Below are positions 9,470-17,846 of a stretch of DNA of 64,000 nt, in pieces (the stretch's first letter is position 1; each line of letters opens with the position of its first letter). The notes under the pieces were generated by a model. That model was not told the DNA's origin. It saw nothing but the letters and a program-made list of their open reading frames with translations, and ran no database searches. Origin of the DNA: Desulfosporosinus sp. Sb-LF (GTDB lineage: Bacteria; Bacillota; Desulfitobacteriia; Desulfitobacteriales; Desulfitobacteriaceae); contig NZ_SPQR01000006.1 of assembly GCF_004766055.1 (NCBI RefSeq), positions 124,001-188,000 of the forward strand, read 5' to 3'. The translations under genes and the position numbers were made by a program.

Positions 9470-10304
9470 CGGGCGGGTTGTCAAAAGTTACGATGTTGAG
9501 GTTTCTGCCCCGCGAATGGTAGAGAGCCTCGAGGGGTTTCAGCAGTTGGGTCCGCGTTTGACGGTACTCAGTGTTGAAGAAGAGGACCGTACCTCGGCAA
9601 ACTCAGAACACCTTAGTTGGATTGCGAATCCCATTGAGGTAGAGGCCAAGGAGAAGGCAGCAGCCATCTTTGCTGAGGCCCAAGAGAAAGCAGCCATCAT
9701 CCTCGCTGAGGCTGAAGCAGAGGCTCAAGAAATTCGTGTCCAGGCCCAGGCTGATGCGGATCGTTTCCGTCAGGAAGTCGTAGAGACTGCACGAGCTGAG
9801 GTGTATCCCGCAGCACAGTCCGAGGGATATCAGGCGGGATTACAAAAAGGAGAGGCTGAGGGAAACCGCTTGTTCCAAGAGGCAAACCAGCTTTTTAACT
9901 TAGCGCAGCGAGCGGTTCAGGAGGAGTATGCTAAAGTCGACGGAGAATTGCTGGGTTTAGCCATAAAGATTGCTGAACGCATAGTGCGATCAAGCTTGGC
10001 CGTCGAACCGCAGCGATTAGCAGCAATCATTCAGGCCTTAACTCTATTGCCGCAAAATCGAGAGGGCTGGCGGTTGCATGTAGCCCCAGAGGATGCTCGT
10101 TGGCTGGAGCGCGTTGGCAATCAACCGCCTTGCCCCTGGGTTTCAGATGAGTCATTGGGTCCTGGAGATTGTTTCCTAGAGTGTCAGGAAGGAATTTTTG
10201 ATGCTCAGCTTGAAGCCCAGTTAGTTAAATTAGAGCAAAGTTTGCGAGAGGAGTTCGAGCATGGGGGCCTGGAATCGTTTGACGCAGAAAGTGGAACAAA
10301 TTGA
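9453..10304 (+). CDS. fliH: Flagellar export apparatus protein FliH
   Basis: A protein of about 283 residues with an Ala/Glu/Gln-rich coiled coil (EAKEKAAAIFAEAQEKAAII and onward) followed by a C-terminal region (GLAIKIAERIVRSSLAVEPQRLAAIIQALTLLP) typical of FliH/HrpE. FliH binds and restrains the export ATPase FliI. I chose the ATG at 9453 because the G-rich ribosome-binding site at 9441-9447 fits it better than the GTG at 9450. It overlaps fliG by 17 bases and fliI by 44. Confidence 0.88.
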   Translation: MRLSISGRVVKSYDVEVSAPRMVESLEGFQQLGPRLTVLSVEEEDRTSANSEHLSWIANPIEVEAKEKAAAIFAEAQEKAAIILAEAEAEAQEIRVQAQADADRFRQEVVETARAEVYPAAQSEGYQAGLQKGEAEGNRLFQEANQLFNLAQRAVQEEYAKVDGELLGLAIKIAERIVRSSLAVEPQRLAAIIQALTLLPQNREGWRLHVAPEDARWLERVGNQPPCPWVSDESLGPGDCFLECQEGIFDAQLEAQLVKLEQSLREEFEHGGLESFDAESGTN

Positions 10305-11589
10305 ACCGATTTCGGCTCAAGGGAGGGTCTCGAAGATCGTGGGTTTGATGGTTGAGGCAGCGGGTCCACGCGCGAGCGTTGGAGAATATTGTCACATCAT
10401 CGGGCGCAATGGACAGGAGCTTCCGGCGGAAGTGGTGGGCTTTCGGGATTCCATTACCCTGCTCATGCCTTTAGGGGAACTTGAGGGGATTGCTCCAGGA
10501 GACCGAGTAATTCCTCAGCACCAAAAGCTAACGGTTGCTGTGGGGCCAGGGCTGCTCGGACGAATCCTTGATGGGCTTGGACATCCTATGGATGATCGAC
10601 CGCTTGTCTCGGAAACGGCGTATCCTCTCCAAAATAAACCGCCTAACGCTTTATTACGTCCAAGAATTCGAGATACCCTGAGTGTTGGAGTTAGAACGAT
10701 TGACGGAATTCTCACCATTGGCCGAGGACAACGTATGGGGATCTTTGCGGGGTCTGGTGTGGGTAAGAGTACTCTGCTTGGCATGATGGCGAGAAACACT
10801 GTGGCAGAAATCAATGTCATCGCCTTAGTAGGGGAACGAGGTCGAGAACTGCGAGATTTCATCGAGAAGGATTTAGGTCCTGAGGGATTAGCGCGTTCGG
10901 TGATTATTGTGGCGACGTCGGATCAGCCAGCCTTAGTAAGGCTGAAAGCAGCTTTTACCGCGACGGCTATCGCCGAGTATTTTCGGGACCAAGGGAAAGA
11001 TGTCCTCCTGATGATGGATTCTGTGACACGTTTTGCTATGGCACAGCGGGAAGTGGGGTTGACGGTGGGAGAACCTCCGGCGACGCGAGGATATCCTCCC
11101 TCTGTTTTTGCCCTTCTGCCTAAGCTTTTGGAACGATCGGGAATGGCGGAGATCGGAAGTATCACGGGGATCTATACAGTGTTGGTGGATGGAGACGATC
11201 ATAATGAACCGATCGCGGATTCGGTTCGAGGGATTCTCGATGGGCATATTGTCTTGACCAGGGAGTTGGCCATGCAAAATCAGTATCCAGCCATCGATAT
11301 TTTACAATCTGTCAGCAGGGTTATGAACGATGTTATCAGTCTAGAACACAAAGCAATCGCTAAGGTGGTTCGCGAACATTTGGCAGTTTACCGTGATGCT
11401 AAAGATTTAATTGACATTGGGGCGTATACTCCCGGTAGTAATTCCAAAATTGATGCCGCTATAGAGCATATGGACCGTATTCAAGAGTTTATTCGACAAG
11501 GGGTGGACGAACACGCTGGATTTAAAGAAATGCTCCTGCAAATGCAACAGATTATCCAGCCTTCAACTCTAGCTACCGTTCCCAGATAG
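10261..11589 (+). CDS. fliI: Flagellum-specific export ATPase FliI
   Basis: A 442-residue F1-beta-like ATPase. Walker A is seen in GIFAGSGVGKSTLLGMMARN and Walker B in DVLLMMDSVTRFAMAQREVG. The flagellar/type III signature GEPPATRGYPPSVFALLPKLLERSG is also present. FliI, with FliH and FliJ, powers and regulates substrate entry into the flagellar export gate at the membrane. The ATG at 10261 has GAGGAG upstream and lies inside fliH, so the two are translationally coupled. Confidence 0.96.
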   Translation: MGAWNRLTQKVEQIEPISAQGRVSKIVGLMVEAAGPRASVGEYCHIIGRNGQELPAEVVGFRDSITLLMPLGELEGIAPGDRVIPQHQKLTVAVGPGLLGRILDGLGHPMDDRPLVSETAYPLQNKPPNALLRPRIRDTLSVGVRTIDGILTIGRGQRMGIFAGSGVGKSTLLGMMARNTVAEINVIALVGERGRELRDFIEKDLGPEGLARSVIIVATSDQPALVRLKAAFTATAIAEYFRDQGKDVLLMMDSVTRFAMAQREVGLTVGEPPATRGYPPSVFALLPKLLERSGMAEIGSITGIYTVLVDGDDHNEPIADSVRGILDGHIVLTRELAMQNQYPAIDILQSVSRVMNDVISLEHKAIAKVVREHLAVYRDAKDLIDIGAYTPGSNSKIDAAIEHMDRIQEFIRQGVDEHAGFKEMLLQMQQIIQPSTLATVPR

Positions 11590-11619
11590 ACAAAGTTGAG
11601 TGCTGGAGGGGGTTAAACA

Positions 11620-12069
11620 ATGGCGCGATTTCAGTTTCGATTGGAAGCAAGCCTTAGACTCGCGGAACAAGCCTTAGAAAAGGCACAGAGAGAGTTTGCC
11701 CAGGAGGTACAGCGTTGGCAAGCCTGTGTCCATGCCTGCATGGTTCAACAAGAACGTTTTGACGAGGCACAAGAAGGGCAACGGGACGCGGGTCGACACC
11801 GGCCTGAAGAGCTTGGAGTTTGGCAAGTTTTCACATTGGAACAACGGAAGCGCTTAACCCAATATGAAGAACAACGAATAGAACAAGAATCCGTCGTGGA
11901 CAACGCGCGTGGTATCTTGCTAGAAGTTCACCGTGAAGTGGAAAAGTTCCAGCGCTTGAAGGATAAGCAGGCCAAGGCTTTCCAGTGGGCCGAGTTGCAA
12001 AGAGAACAGAAGATATTAGATGAAACGGGTCAGGTTCTTCACTGGCGTCAGCAAACTATGGTCGAATAA
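11620..12069 (+). CDS. fliJ: Flagellar export chaperone/stalk protein FliJ
   Basis: A 149-residue protein that is nearly all coiled coil (FQFRLEASLRLAEQALEKAQ at the start, then QRKRLTQYEEQRIEQESVVD). Length, charge pattern and position after fliI match FliJ, which inserts into the FliI hexamer like the gamma stalk of an F-type ATPase. TGGAGGGGG lies before the ATG. Sequence conservation in this family is low, so the call leans on position. Confidence 0.82.
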   Translation: MARFQFRLEASLRLAEQALEKAQREFAQEVQRWQACVHACMVQQERFDEAQEGQRDAGRHRPEELGVWQVFTLEQRKRLTQYEEQRIEQESVVDNARGILLEVHREVEKFQRLKDKQAKAFQWAELQREQKILDETGQVLHWRQQTMVE

Positions 12070-12094
12070 GACCCATTCATGAAGGGGAGAAGAT

Positions 12095-12307
12095 ATGATT
12101 TATGTCACACGCTTAAATGACAAAACCTTTGTCATCAATCCCGACTTGATTGAAATGATGGAAGAAACTCCAGATACGGTCATAACGTTAACCGGTGGAA
12201 ATAAATTCGTGGTGTCAGAGCCCATCGAGGTTCTCATTGAGCGGATCGCTGAGTTCCGTAGGCGCTGTCTCCAGATTTGCAAAGTGGAGGAGCAAAAAGA
12301 TATATGA
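12095..12307 (+). CDS. flbD: Flagellar protein FlbD
   Basis: A 70-residue FlbD-family protein with the typical start MIYVTRLNDKTFVINPDLIEMMEETPDTVITLTGG. This small protein is found in flagellar operons of many Firmicutes and spirochaetes, often near motA or fliL. Its molecular role is not settled. GAAGGGGAGA precedes the ATG. Its stop codon overlaps the fliL start (ATGA), so the pair is coupled. Confidence 0.9.
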   Translation: MIYVTRLNDKTFVINPDLIEMMEETPDTVITLTGGNKFVVSEPIEVLIERIAEFRRRCLQICKVEEQKDI

Positions 12308-12735
12308 ACCGAAAATCTCTTGTTTTTATGATTATCGCCCTAGTCTTGGGCGTGGCTTTGGGCGTAGGGGGAACCATCGGTGCCCAAAAATTTATCTTTA
12401 AATCCTCGACACAAAGTGCCACGGCGGCGAGTACAGCAAAAAAGGCAGGGCCACTTCTGCCCGTCGGTGAATTCACCGTGAATTTGCAAGGAGGGTCTTT
12501 TCTAAAGACTACGATTACTGTTGAAGTGACAGATGCGAAAGCGGAAGTTCTCTTGAAGGAGGAAGTCGCTTTCTTGAAGGATCGGGTGAATACCGTTTTA
12601 GCAAATAAATCTATTACTGATGTGCAAACAACTGCTGCACGAGAAAAATTGAGAGAAGAATTAATTAAACAACTCAATGAAGTAGCAGATAATAAAATTA
12701 AGGATGTCTTATTTCTATCATTGGTTTACCAGTAA
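12304..12735 (+). CDS. fliL: Flagellar basal body-associated protein FliL
   Basis: From the ATG at 12304, which overlaps the flbD stop, the protein is 143 residues. It begins with a single transmembrane helix (SLVFMIIALVLGVALGVGG) and continues in the periplasmic-side FliL domain (PVGEFTVNLQGGSFLKTTITVEV, then LKDRVNTVLANKSITDVQTTAAREKLREELIKQLNE). FliL rings surround and stabilise stators. I reject the longer in-frame start at 12277 because it lacks a ribosome-binding site and precedes the membrane helix unnaturally. motA and motB are not in the window. Confidence 0.9.
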   Translation: MNRKSLVFMIIALVLGVALGVGGTIGAQKFIFKSSTQSATAASTAKKAGPLLPVGEFTVNLQGGSFLKTTITVEVTDAKAEVLLKEEVAFLKDRVNTVLANKSITDVQTTAAREKLREELIKQLNEVADNKIKDVLFLSLVYQ

Positions 12736-12837
12736 TCGTAGTTTCATGTTCGTGGATTGAACATGAATAACAGATATCGGAGTTAGGTCGTGGAACGAAC
12801 CACGAATATCGCAAACCGAGATGAGGGGGGGGATTCT

Positions 12838-13833
12838 ATGGGAGACGTCTTGTCCCAGTCTGAAATTGATGCGCTACTGAGTGCGCTGTCCGAAGGACAA
12901 GTTGACGTGGAGGAAATGCGAACAACCAAGAGCCAAAAGCGGATTCGAGTGTACGACTTTAAACGCCCGAATAAGTTTTCCAAGGATCAGATTCACTCCC
13001 TCCAAAACATTCACGAGAATTTTTGCCGAGGATTGAGCACGTATTTCTCCGGAAACTTACACTCAGTTGTTGAAAGCAACGTTCTTTCTATTGAGCAGAT
13101 CACGTATGATGAATTCATTCGTTCCCTACCAAGCCCCACCGTCTTAGGTCTTTACTCGTTGAATCCGTTAGAGGGGACAGTTTTGATAGAGGTGAGCCCT
13201 TCCTTAGTTTTCGCCGTAGTGGATCGACTTTTAGGTGGGCAAGGGCAAGGGTCGGAAAAGAATCGAGATTTAACGGAGATTGAAAGAACCATTATTGAGC
13301 ACCGTCTGGTTCAGATGATATCTATCTCTGAAGAGGCCTGGGCAGAGGTTTACGAGCTCAAACCCCAGTTCGTGTCCATGGAGACAAATCCACAGTTTAC
13401 GCAAATTGTGGCTCCGAACGAAATGATTGTACTCATTACTCTGGAAGTTAGGATTGGCGATGGGGTAGGAATGATTAATATTTGTATGCCTTATCTTGTA
13501 CTCGAACCTATCTTGGATAAGCTAAGTACGTTTTTCCTTTTTTCCACTCAAGCGAAGGTCACCTCTCCTGAGCAAGTTCAAGCGATTCGGCAAAAAATTG
13601 AATGGGCAAAGGTCGATATGGTTTCATTTTTGGGTCATTCTGAAATCCTTGTTCGAGATCTTTTAGACCTTGCTAAGGGAGATGTTATTCCCTTGAATCA
13701 ATCCATTCATGATCCGCTCCCTGTTTATGTAGGAGAGTTTATGAAATTTAGGTGTACACCGGGACTACATGGAGAACATCTCGCAGTTCAGATTACGGAA
13801 ACAATAGAGGAAGGAGGGGAAGAAGATGGGTAA
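12838..13833 (+). CDS. fliM: Flagellar motor switch protein FliM
   Basis: FliM of about 331 residues starts MGDVLSQSEIDALLSALSEG, the N-terminal CheY-P binding segment. The middle domain includes LVFAVVDRLLGGQG, and the C-terminal SpoA (FliN-like) domain follows (AKVDMVSFLGHSEILVRDLLDLAKGDVIPL). It transmits CheY state to the rotor. I chose the ATG at 12838 because of the G-rich ribosome-binding site just upstream and the conserved start. The earlier in-frame start at 12790 adds 16 unrelated residues. fliY overlaps the end by 8 bases. Confidence 0.94.
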   Translation: MGDVLSQSEIDALLSALSEGQVDVEEMRTTKSQKRIRVYDFKRPNKFSKDQIHSLQNIHENFCRGLSTYFSGNLHSVVESNVLSIEQITYDEFIRSLPSPTVLGLYSLNPLEGTVLIEVSPSLVFAVVDRLLGGQGQGSEKNRDLTEIERTIIEHRLVQMISISEEAWAEVYELKPQFVSMETNPQFTQIVAPNEMIVLITLEVRIGDGVGMINICMPYLVLEPILDKLSTFFLFSTQAKVTSPEQVQAIRQKIEWAKVDMVSFLGHSEILVRDLLDLAKGDVIPLNQSIHDPLPVYVGEFMKFRCTPGLHGEHLAVQITETIEEGGEEDG

Positions 13834-15058
13834 TGGGATGCTCTCCCAGGAAGAGATTGACGCATTGCTTCGAGGGACAATGGAGCCAGACTTGGAACCA
13901 GAGGCACCGTCTGAGGAATCCTTTCTAAATGAAATGGAGAGAGATACTCTCGGAGAAATTGCCAACATCTCTATGGGCACCGCAGCTACGACATTATCTC
14001 AGCTCTTAGGAAAAAAGGTAGAAATTACCACGCCAAAAGTCGACTTAACGACCTCGGAACAGATTCGCCAGGATTATCCCATTCCTTCCGTGATTTGCGA
14101 TGTCAAATATAAAGCTGGAATTGAGGGTTCAAACCTCTTGATCCTTTCTCAAAGGGACGGTTCAGTCATCGTGGATCTCATGATGGGGGGAGATGGCAAA
14201 AATCCGTCTCCAGATCTCTCGGAACTTCAAATTAGTGGAATTTCCGAGGCCATGAATCAAATGATGGGATCAGCGGCTACTTCTATGTCCACCATGTTTA
14301 ATTCAATGGTAGATATTACGCCCCCGACCTTAGTGCTCAATGATTTATCGATGGAGAACGATGTGATTCAGGACTTCCTTCGTGCAAAGGAGTCGCTTGT
14401 ACGGATCTCATTCCGGATGGTTGTAGAAGATGTCATTGACAGTATTCTAATTCAGGTGGTTCCAATCAGTGTGGCTCGAGGGATGGTTAATAAGTTAATG
14501 AGCGTGATGAGTGGTGGCTCCTCAGTTGCTTCGGCTCAGCAATCCGCTGCCCTTGCCCAACCTGAGCCTACACCAACTTATCAGGCACCCCCGTATTCAC
14601 CGCCACCAGCCTATGAACCACCGCCTTATCAGGCGCCAGCCGCCAGCTACCCTCCTTATGGAGCGTCACAAGCCTATCCCCAAGGGGGAATGCAAGGTGG
14701 ATATTACCCGCCTCCCACAAGTTATGCTCCGGGACCGTCAACTCCTGTTCAACCGGCCCAATTTGCGCCACTTCAACCTGGGCAACCGCCGATACAGCCG
14801 GATAACTTGCAGCTGATTTTAGATGTCCCGTTACAAATTAGTGTGGAGCTAGGTCGAGCGAAGAAAACCATTAAGGAAATTCTGGAAATGGGTCCAGGCT
14901 CGGTTATAGAACTGGATCGTTTGGCTGGGGAGTCTGTGGATATGATTGTCAATGGCAAGTTGATTGCTAAATGTGAGGTTGTTGTCATTAACGAGACGTT
15001 TGGGATTCGGATTACTGATATTGTGCATCCCATGGAACGGATGAATTCGTTAAAATAG
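13826..15058 (+). CDS. fliY: Flagellar motor switch phosphatase FliY (CheC-FliN fusion)
   Basis: A 410-residue FliY. It has an N-terminal CheY-P binding peptide (MLSQEEIDALL) and a CheC-type phosphatase domain with two ExxN motifs (LGEIANISMGTAA and ISEAMNQMMGSAA). A long linker rich in Pro, Tyr, Gln and Ala spans about residues 230-325. The C-terminal FliN/SpoA domain follows (LDVPLQISVELGRAKKTIKEILEMGPGSVIELDRLAGE). FliY dephosphorylates CheY-P at the switch and forms part of the C ring. The linker is far longer and more repetitive than I would expect for the family (see findings). Confidence 0.94.
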   Translation: MGNGMLSQEEIDALLRGTMEPDLEPEAPSEESFLNEMERDTLGEIANISMGTAATTLSQLLGKKVEITTPKVDLTTSEQIRQDYPIPSVICDVKYKAGIEGSNLLILSQRDGSVIVDLMMGGDGKNPSPDLSELQISGISEAMNQMMGSAATSMSTMFNSMVDITPPTLVLNDLSMENDVIQDFLRAKESLVRISFRMVVEDVIDSILIQVVPISVARGMVNKLMSVMSGGSSVASAQQSAALAQPEPTPTYQAPPYSPPPAYEPPPYQAPAASYPPYGASQAYPQGGMQGGYYPPPTSYAPGPSTPVQPAQFAPLQPGQPPIQPDNLQLILDVPLQISVELGRAKKTIKEILEMGPGSVIELDRLAGESVDMIVNGKLIAKCEVVVINETFGIRITDIVHPMERMNSLK

Positions 15059-15072
15059 AGGAGGAAATACGA

Positions 15073-15435
15073 GTGAGTGCTACAATAATGATCGTCGATG
15101 ATGCCGCGTTTATGCGTATGATGCTGAAAGATATCTTGGGTAAGAATGGGTTTACTGTAATTGGTGAAGCAGAAAATGGGGCCGTTGCCGTGGAAAAGTA
15201 TATGGAATTGCAACCGAACTTAACGATAATGGATATCACCATGCCAGAAATGGATGGACTTCAAGCGGTTAAGGAAATTCGTAAAAAGGACCCTAAAGCT
15301 CGCGTTATCATGTGTAGTGCTATGGGCCAACAAGCTATGGTTATTGAAGCGATTCAGTCTGGAGCCAAAGATTTCGTGGTTAAGCCCTTCCAAGCAGAAC
15401 GCGTGGTTGAGGCTGTCACAAAGGCGTTGAAATAA
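15073..15435 (+). CDS. cheY: Chemotaxis response regulator CheY
   Basis: A 120-residue stand-alone receiver domain. It has MIVDDAAFMRMML at the start, phospho-acceptor Asp54 in IMDITMPEMDG, the conserved Ser/Thr position in VIMCSAMGQQ and the conserved Lys in FVVKPFQAERV. CheY-P binds FliM/FliY and changes motor rotation. The start is a GTG with GAGGAGGAAA upstream. Its place between fliY and fliO is a common Firmicute arrangement. Confidence 0.95.
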   Translation: MSATIMIVDDAAFMRMMLKDILGKNGFTVIGEAENGAVAVEKYMELQPNLTIMDITMPEMDGLQAVKEIRKKDPKARVIMCSAMGQQAMVIEAIQSGAKDFVVKPFQAERVVEAVTKALK

Positions 15436-15436
15436 C

Positions 15437-15907
15437 ATGTCGGACTTAGAAAGCCAGCCATTTCCTCCAAGTGGAGCCACCCCAGCCGTCGCACAATCTG
15501 TTTTTTCATGGTGGGGGCTTATAGGTACTTTGTTGGTTTTCCTCTTCATTTTACTCGTGTCCCTTTGGGTTATCCGGCGGCTCAACAAGTCTAATCTTCG
15601 GAGTATGAATGCTCCCTGGGCAAGGGTTCTCGACCGACAAGTGTTGAGTGGCCAGCAGAGACTATATCTAGTAGAGATTGCTGGTCAGTTACAGGTACTT
15701 GGGGGATCAGATCATCACTTGCTGAAATTAAGCGAGATTAATGATCCCAATGTTGCTGCCGAAATTCTAGAGGAGATTGCGACTCGTCCAGTGGAACGAG
15801 TCGAAGGCTGGGCTAAAAGCATTGATAGACTTTGGCAGGCCCGGTCGCGCAAGAAGAAATCATTTTCTGCAGAGCTGGATCGCTTGCTTGAGGAGGTAGA
15901 CCCATGA
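15437..15907 (+). CDS. fliO: Flagellar biosynthetic protein FliO
   Basis: A 156-residue protein with one transmembrane helix near residues 25-48 (WGLIGTLLVFLFILLVSLWVI) and the FliO/FliZ cytoplasmic motif (RVLDRQVLSGQQRLYLVEIAGQLQVLGGSDHHL). FliO helps assemble the FliP-FliR export gate. It starts one base after the cheY stop and ends overlapping fliP by 4 bases. Confidence 0.88.
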   Translation: MSDLESQPFPPSGATPAVAQSVFSWWGLIGTLLVFLFILLVSLWVIRRLNKSNLRSMNAPWARVLDRQVLSGQQRLYLVEIAGQLQVLGGSDHHLLKLSEINDPNVAAEILEEIATRPVERVEGWAKSIDRLWQARSRKKKSFSAELDRLLEEVDP

Positions 15908-16674
15908 TGTCTCCATCAAGCCTTAAAACGAAACTCTCTAAATTTGTGGGATTCTTCGGAATAGCTCTCGGTGTAGGGATGTTGGCAAGTCCCAAAACAG
16001 CTTATGCGGCAGGCCTCACGTTGGATCTGGGGACCTCTTCGACGCAGCAAACAGGTACATCACTGCAGATTTTGATGCTAATGACCGTGTTATCGTTGGC
16101 TCCGGCTATTCTCATGCTGATGACTTCCTTTACTCGGATTATCATAGTCTTGTCCTTTGTGCGCAACGCACTGGGAACCCAGCAACTTCCTCCGAACCAG
16201 GTATTGGCAGGGTTAGCGCTGTTCCTCACGTTTTTTGTCATGGCTCCGACGTGGATCCAGATTAACACGAATGCTCTTCAGCCTTATATGAAAAATCAGA
16301 TCACACAGACGGAGGCTCTGACCAAAGCAGAGGAGCCGCTTCGGAATTTCATGCTTAGGCAGACTCGGGAAAAGGATCTAGAACTTTTTGTCGGCCTGTC
16401 CAAAATGGAACGACCCAAAACCTATAGGGATGTTCCGACGTATGTTCTTGTTCCGTCCTTTGTGATTAGTGAATTGAAGACGGCATTTCAAATGGGATTT
16501 GCCATATTCATTCCTTTCATCGTTATTGATATGATTGTATCGAGTACGCTCATGTCGATCGGGATGATGATGCTCCCTCCCATGATGATTTCACTACCGT
16601 TCAAATTGCTTTTATTCGTTCTAGTCGATGGCTGGCATTTAGTGGTTCAGTCACTCGTGACGAGTTTTCATTAG
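15904..16674 (+). CDS. fliP: Flagellar export gate protein FliP
   Basis: A 256-residue FliP with an N-terminal signal-like helix (residues about 12-32) and the signature MLMTSFTRIIIVLSFVRNALGTQQLPPNQVLAGLALFLTFF, split here only for reading. The C-terminal part has FVIDM- and PPMMISLPFKLLLFVLVDGWHL-type membrane segments. Five FliP subunits form the core of the export gate with FliQ and FliR. The ATG lies at 15904, overlapping fliO. Confidence 0.95.
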   Translation: MMSPSSLKTKLSKFVGFFGIALGVGMLASPKTAYAAGLTLDLGTSSTQQTGTSLQILMLMTVLSLAPAILMLMTSFTRIIIVLSFVRNALGTQQLPPNQVLAGLALFLTFFVMAPTWIQINTNALQPYMKNQITQTEALTKAEEPLRNFMLRQTREKDLELFVGLSKMERPKTYRDVPTYVLVPSFVISELKTAFQMGFAIFIPFIVIDMIVSSTLMSIGMMMLPPMMISLPFKLLLFVLVDGWHLVVQSLVTSFH

Positions 16675-16731
16675 GAGAGTGGAGAGACTCAGAGGATAAG
16701 ACCATTATTAGGGAAAAAGGAGCGGGGGACG

Positions 16732-17004
16732 ATGAATCAAGCCCAGGTACTCTATATGGCTAAGGAAGCCGTGGGCGCTGTGCTCCTTGTGGGAGGGCCA
16801 ATCCTTGGGGTGAGTTTGTTGGTCGGTCTGCTGGTTAGCATCTTCCAATCCATGACCCAGATTCAGGAGCAGACACTTTCCTTTATTCCCAAAGTTGTTG
16901 CAGTGGTTGCCATAATGCTCTTGTTAGGTCCGTGGATGCTGTCTGTTCTGACGGCTTACACTACAAATTTGTTGACCCAATTGGCGACGTTTGGAGGCAT
17001 GTAA
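16732..17004 (+). CDS. fliQ: Flagellar export gate protein FliQ
   Basis: A 90-residue protein with two membrane helices (AVLLVGGPILGVSLLVGLLVSIF and VVAVVAIMLLLGPWMLSVL), separated by the conserved QSMTQIQEQTLSFIPK segment of FliQ/SctS. It packs around the FliP-FliR core in the basal body. AAAAGGAGCGGGG lies upstream of the ATG. Confidence 0.95.
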   Translation: MNQAQVLYMAKEAVGAVLLVGGPILGVSLLVGLLVSIFQSMTQIQEQTLSFIPKVVAVVAIMLLLGPWMLSVLTAYTTNLLTQLATFGGM

Positions 17005-17066
17005 GCGATATTTGAAATCAAACCTCGGACTTCGAAACACGAACATCAAATTTGGGGGGTTGAAAT

Positions 17067-17846
17067 TTGAGTTTGACGCAGATGCTCCAATGGAACCTCT
17101 CCTTATTTCTGCTAATCTTCGCCCGTTGGACAGGCATGATTATGTTAGCCCCAGTATTTGGTGCCCGAGGGGTTCCAACCATGGTAAAGTTAGGTTTGGC
17201 TGGGAGCCTTTCTGTAATTGTTTATCCCTTGATTTCTGCGTTAAATCCATCCATTCCCGTCGAGTTACTCCCTTATGTCGCAGTGGTGATCAAGGAAGCC
17301 TTGGTAGGCCTAGTCATTGGGTTTGTGATTTATGCCATGACTGCCATCATACAAGGGGCAGGGCAACTGATCGATTTTCAAATGGGTTTTACTATGGGGG
17401 CAGCGATCGACCCTGTTTATGGGGTGCAAAGCCCCATGATGGGAAACTTCCAGATGGTCTTAGCCACGATGTTACTGCTCGCGACCAACTCCCATCACTT
17501 TCTTATCGCCGCAATGGTGAAGAGCTATGCCTATATTTCAATTAATCCAACCAAGCTACCGGTTAACTATCTTTTTTACGCCCAACTGATCACACATGTG
17601 TTTGCTTTGGCGATTCAATTAGGGATGCCCGTTTTTGGAGCACTTCTGGTTTCAGATATTGGGGTCGGACTCTTGTCTAGGACTGTACCCCAACTTAATA
17701 TTTTCTCAGTGGTTTTTCCTGTGAAGATTGTATTTGGATTTATTCTTCTTTTCCTCGCGGTTCCTTTTTTCGGGGAATCCGTCGTGCATCTCTTTAACAC
17801 CAATATTTCTTGGCTTTTAGAACTTTATCAGGGGTGGAAGCAGTGA
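17067..17846 (+). CDS. fliR: Flagellar export gate protein FliR
   Basis: A 259-residue multi-spanning FliR with several hydrophobic helices and the family pattern FARWTGMIMLAPVFGARGVPTMVKLGLA near the start. It is the single FliR subunit in the export gate and contacts FlhB. The start is a TTG at 17067, supported by a GGGGGG ribosome-binding site at 17054-17059. The stop overlaps the flhB GTG start. Confidence 0.93.
   Translation: MSLTQMLQWNLSLFLLIFARWTGMIMLAPVFGARGVPTMVKLGLAGSLSVIVYPLISALNPSIPVELLPYVAVVIKEALVGLVIGFVIYAMTAIIQGAGQLIDFQMGFTMGAAIDPVYGVQSPMMGNFQMVLATMLLLATNSHHFLIAAMVKSYAYISINPTKLPVNYLFYAQLITHVFALAIQLGMPVFGALLVSDIGVGLLSRTVPQLNIFSVVFPVKIVFGFILLFLAVPFFGESVVHLFNTNISWLLELYQGWKQ

Noticed and set aside
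16991-17545. 184-residue + strand frame overlapping fliR
   Set aside because: It shares fliR's DNA in another frame, has no family motif, and fliR is unmistakable.
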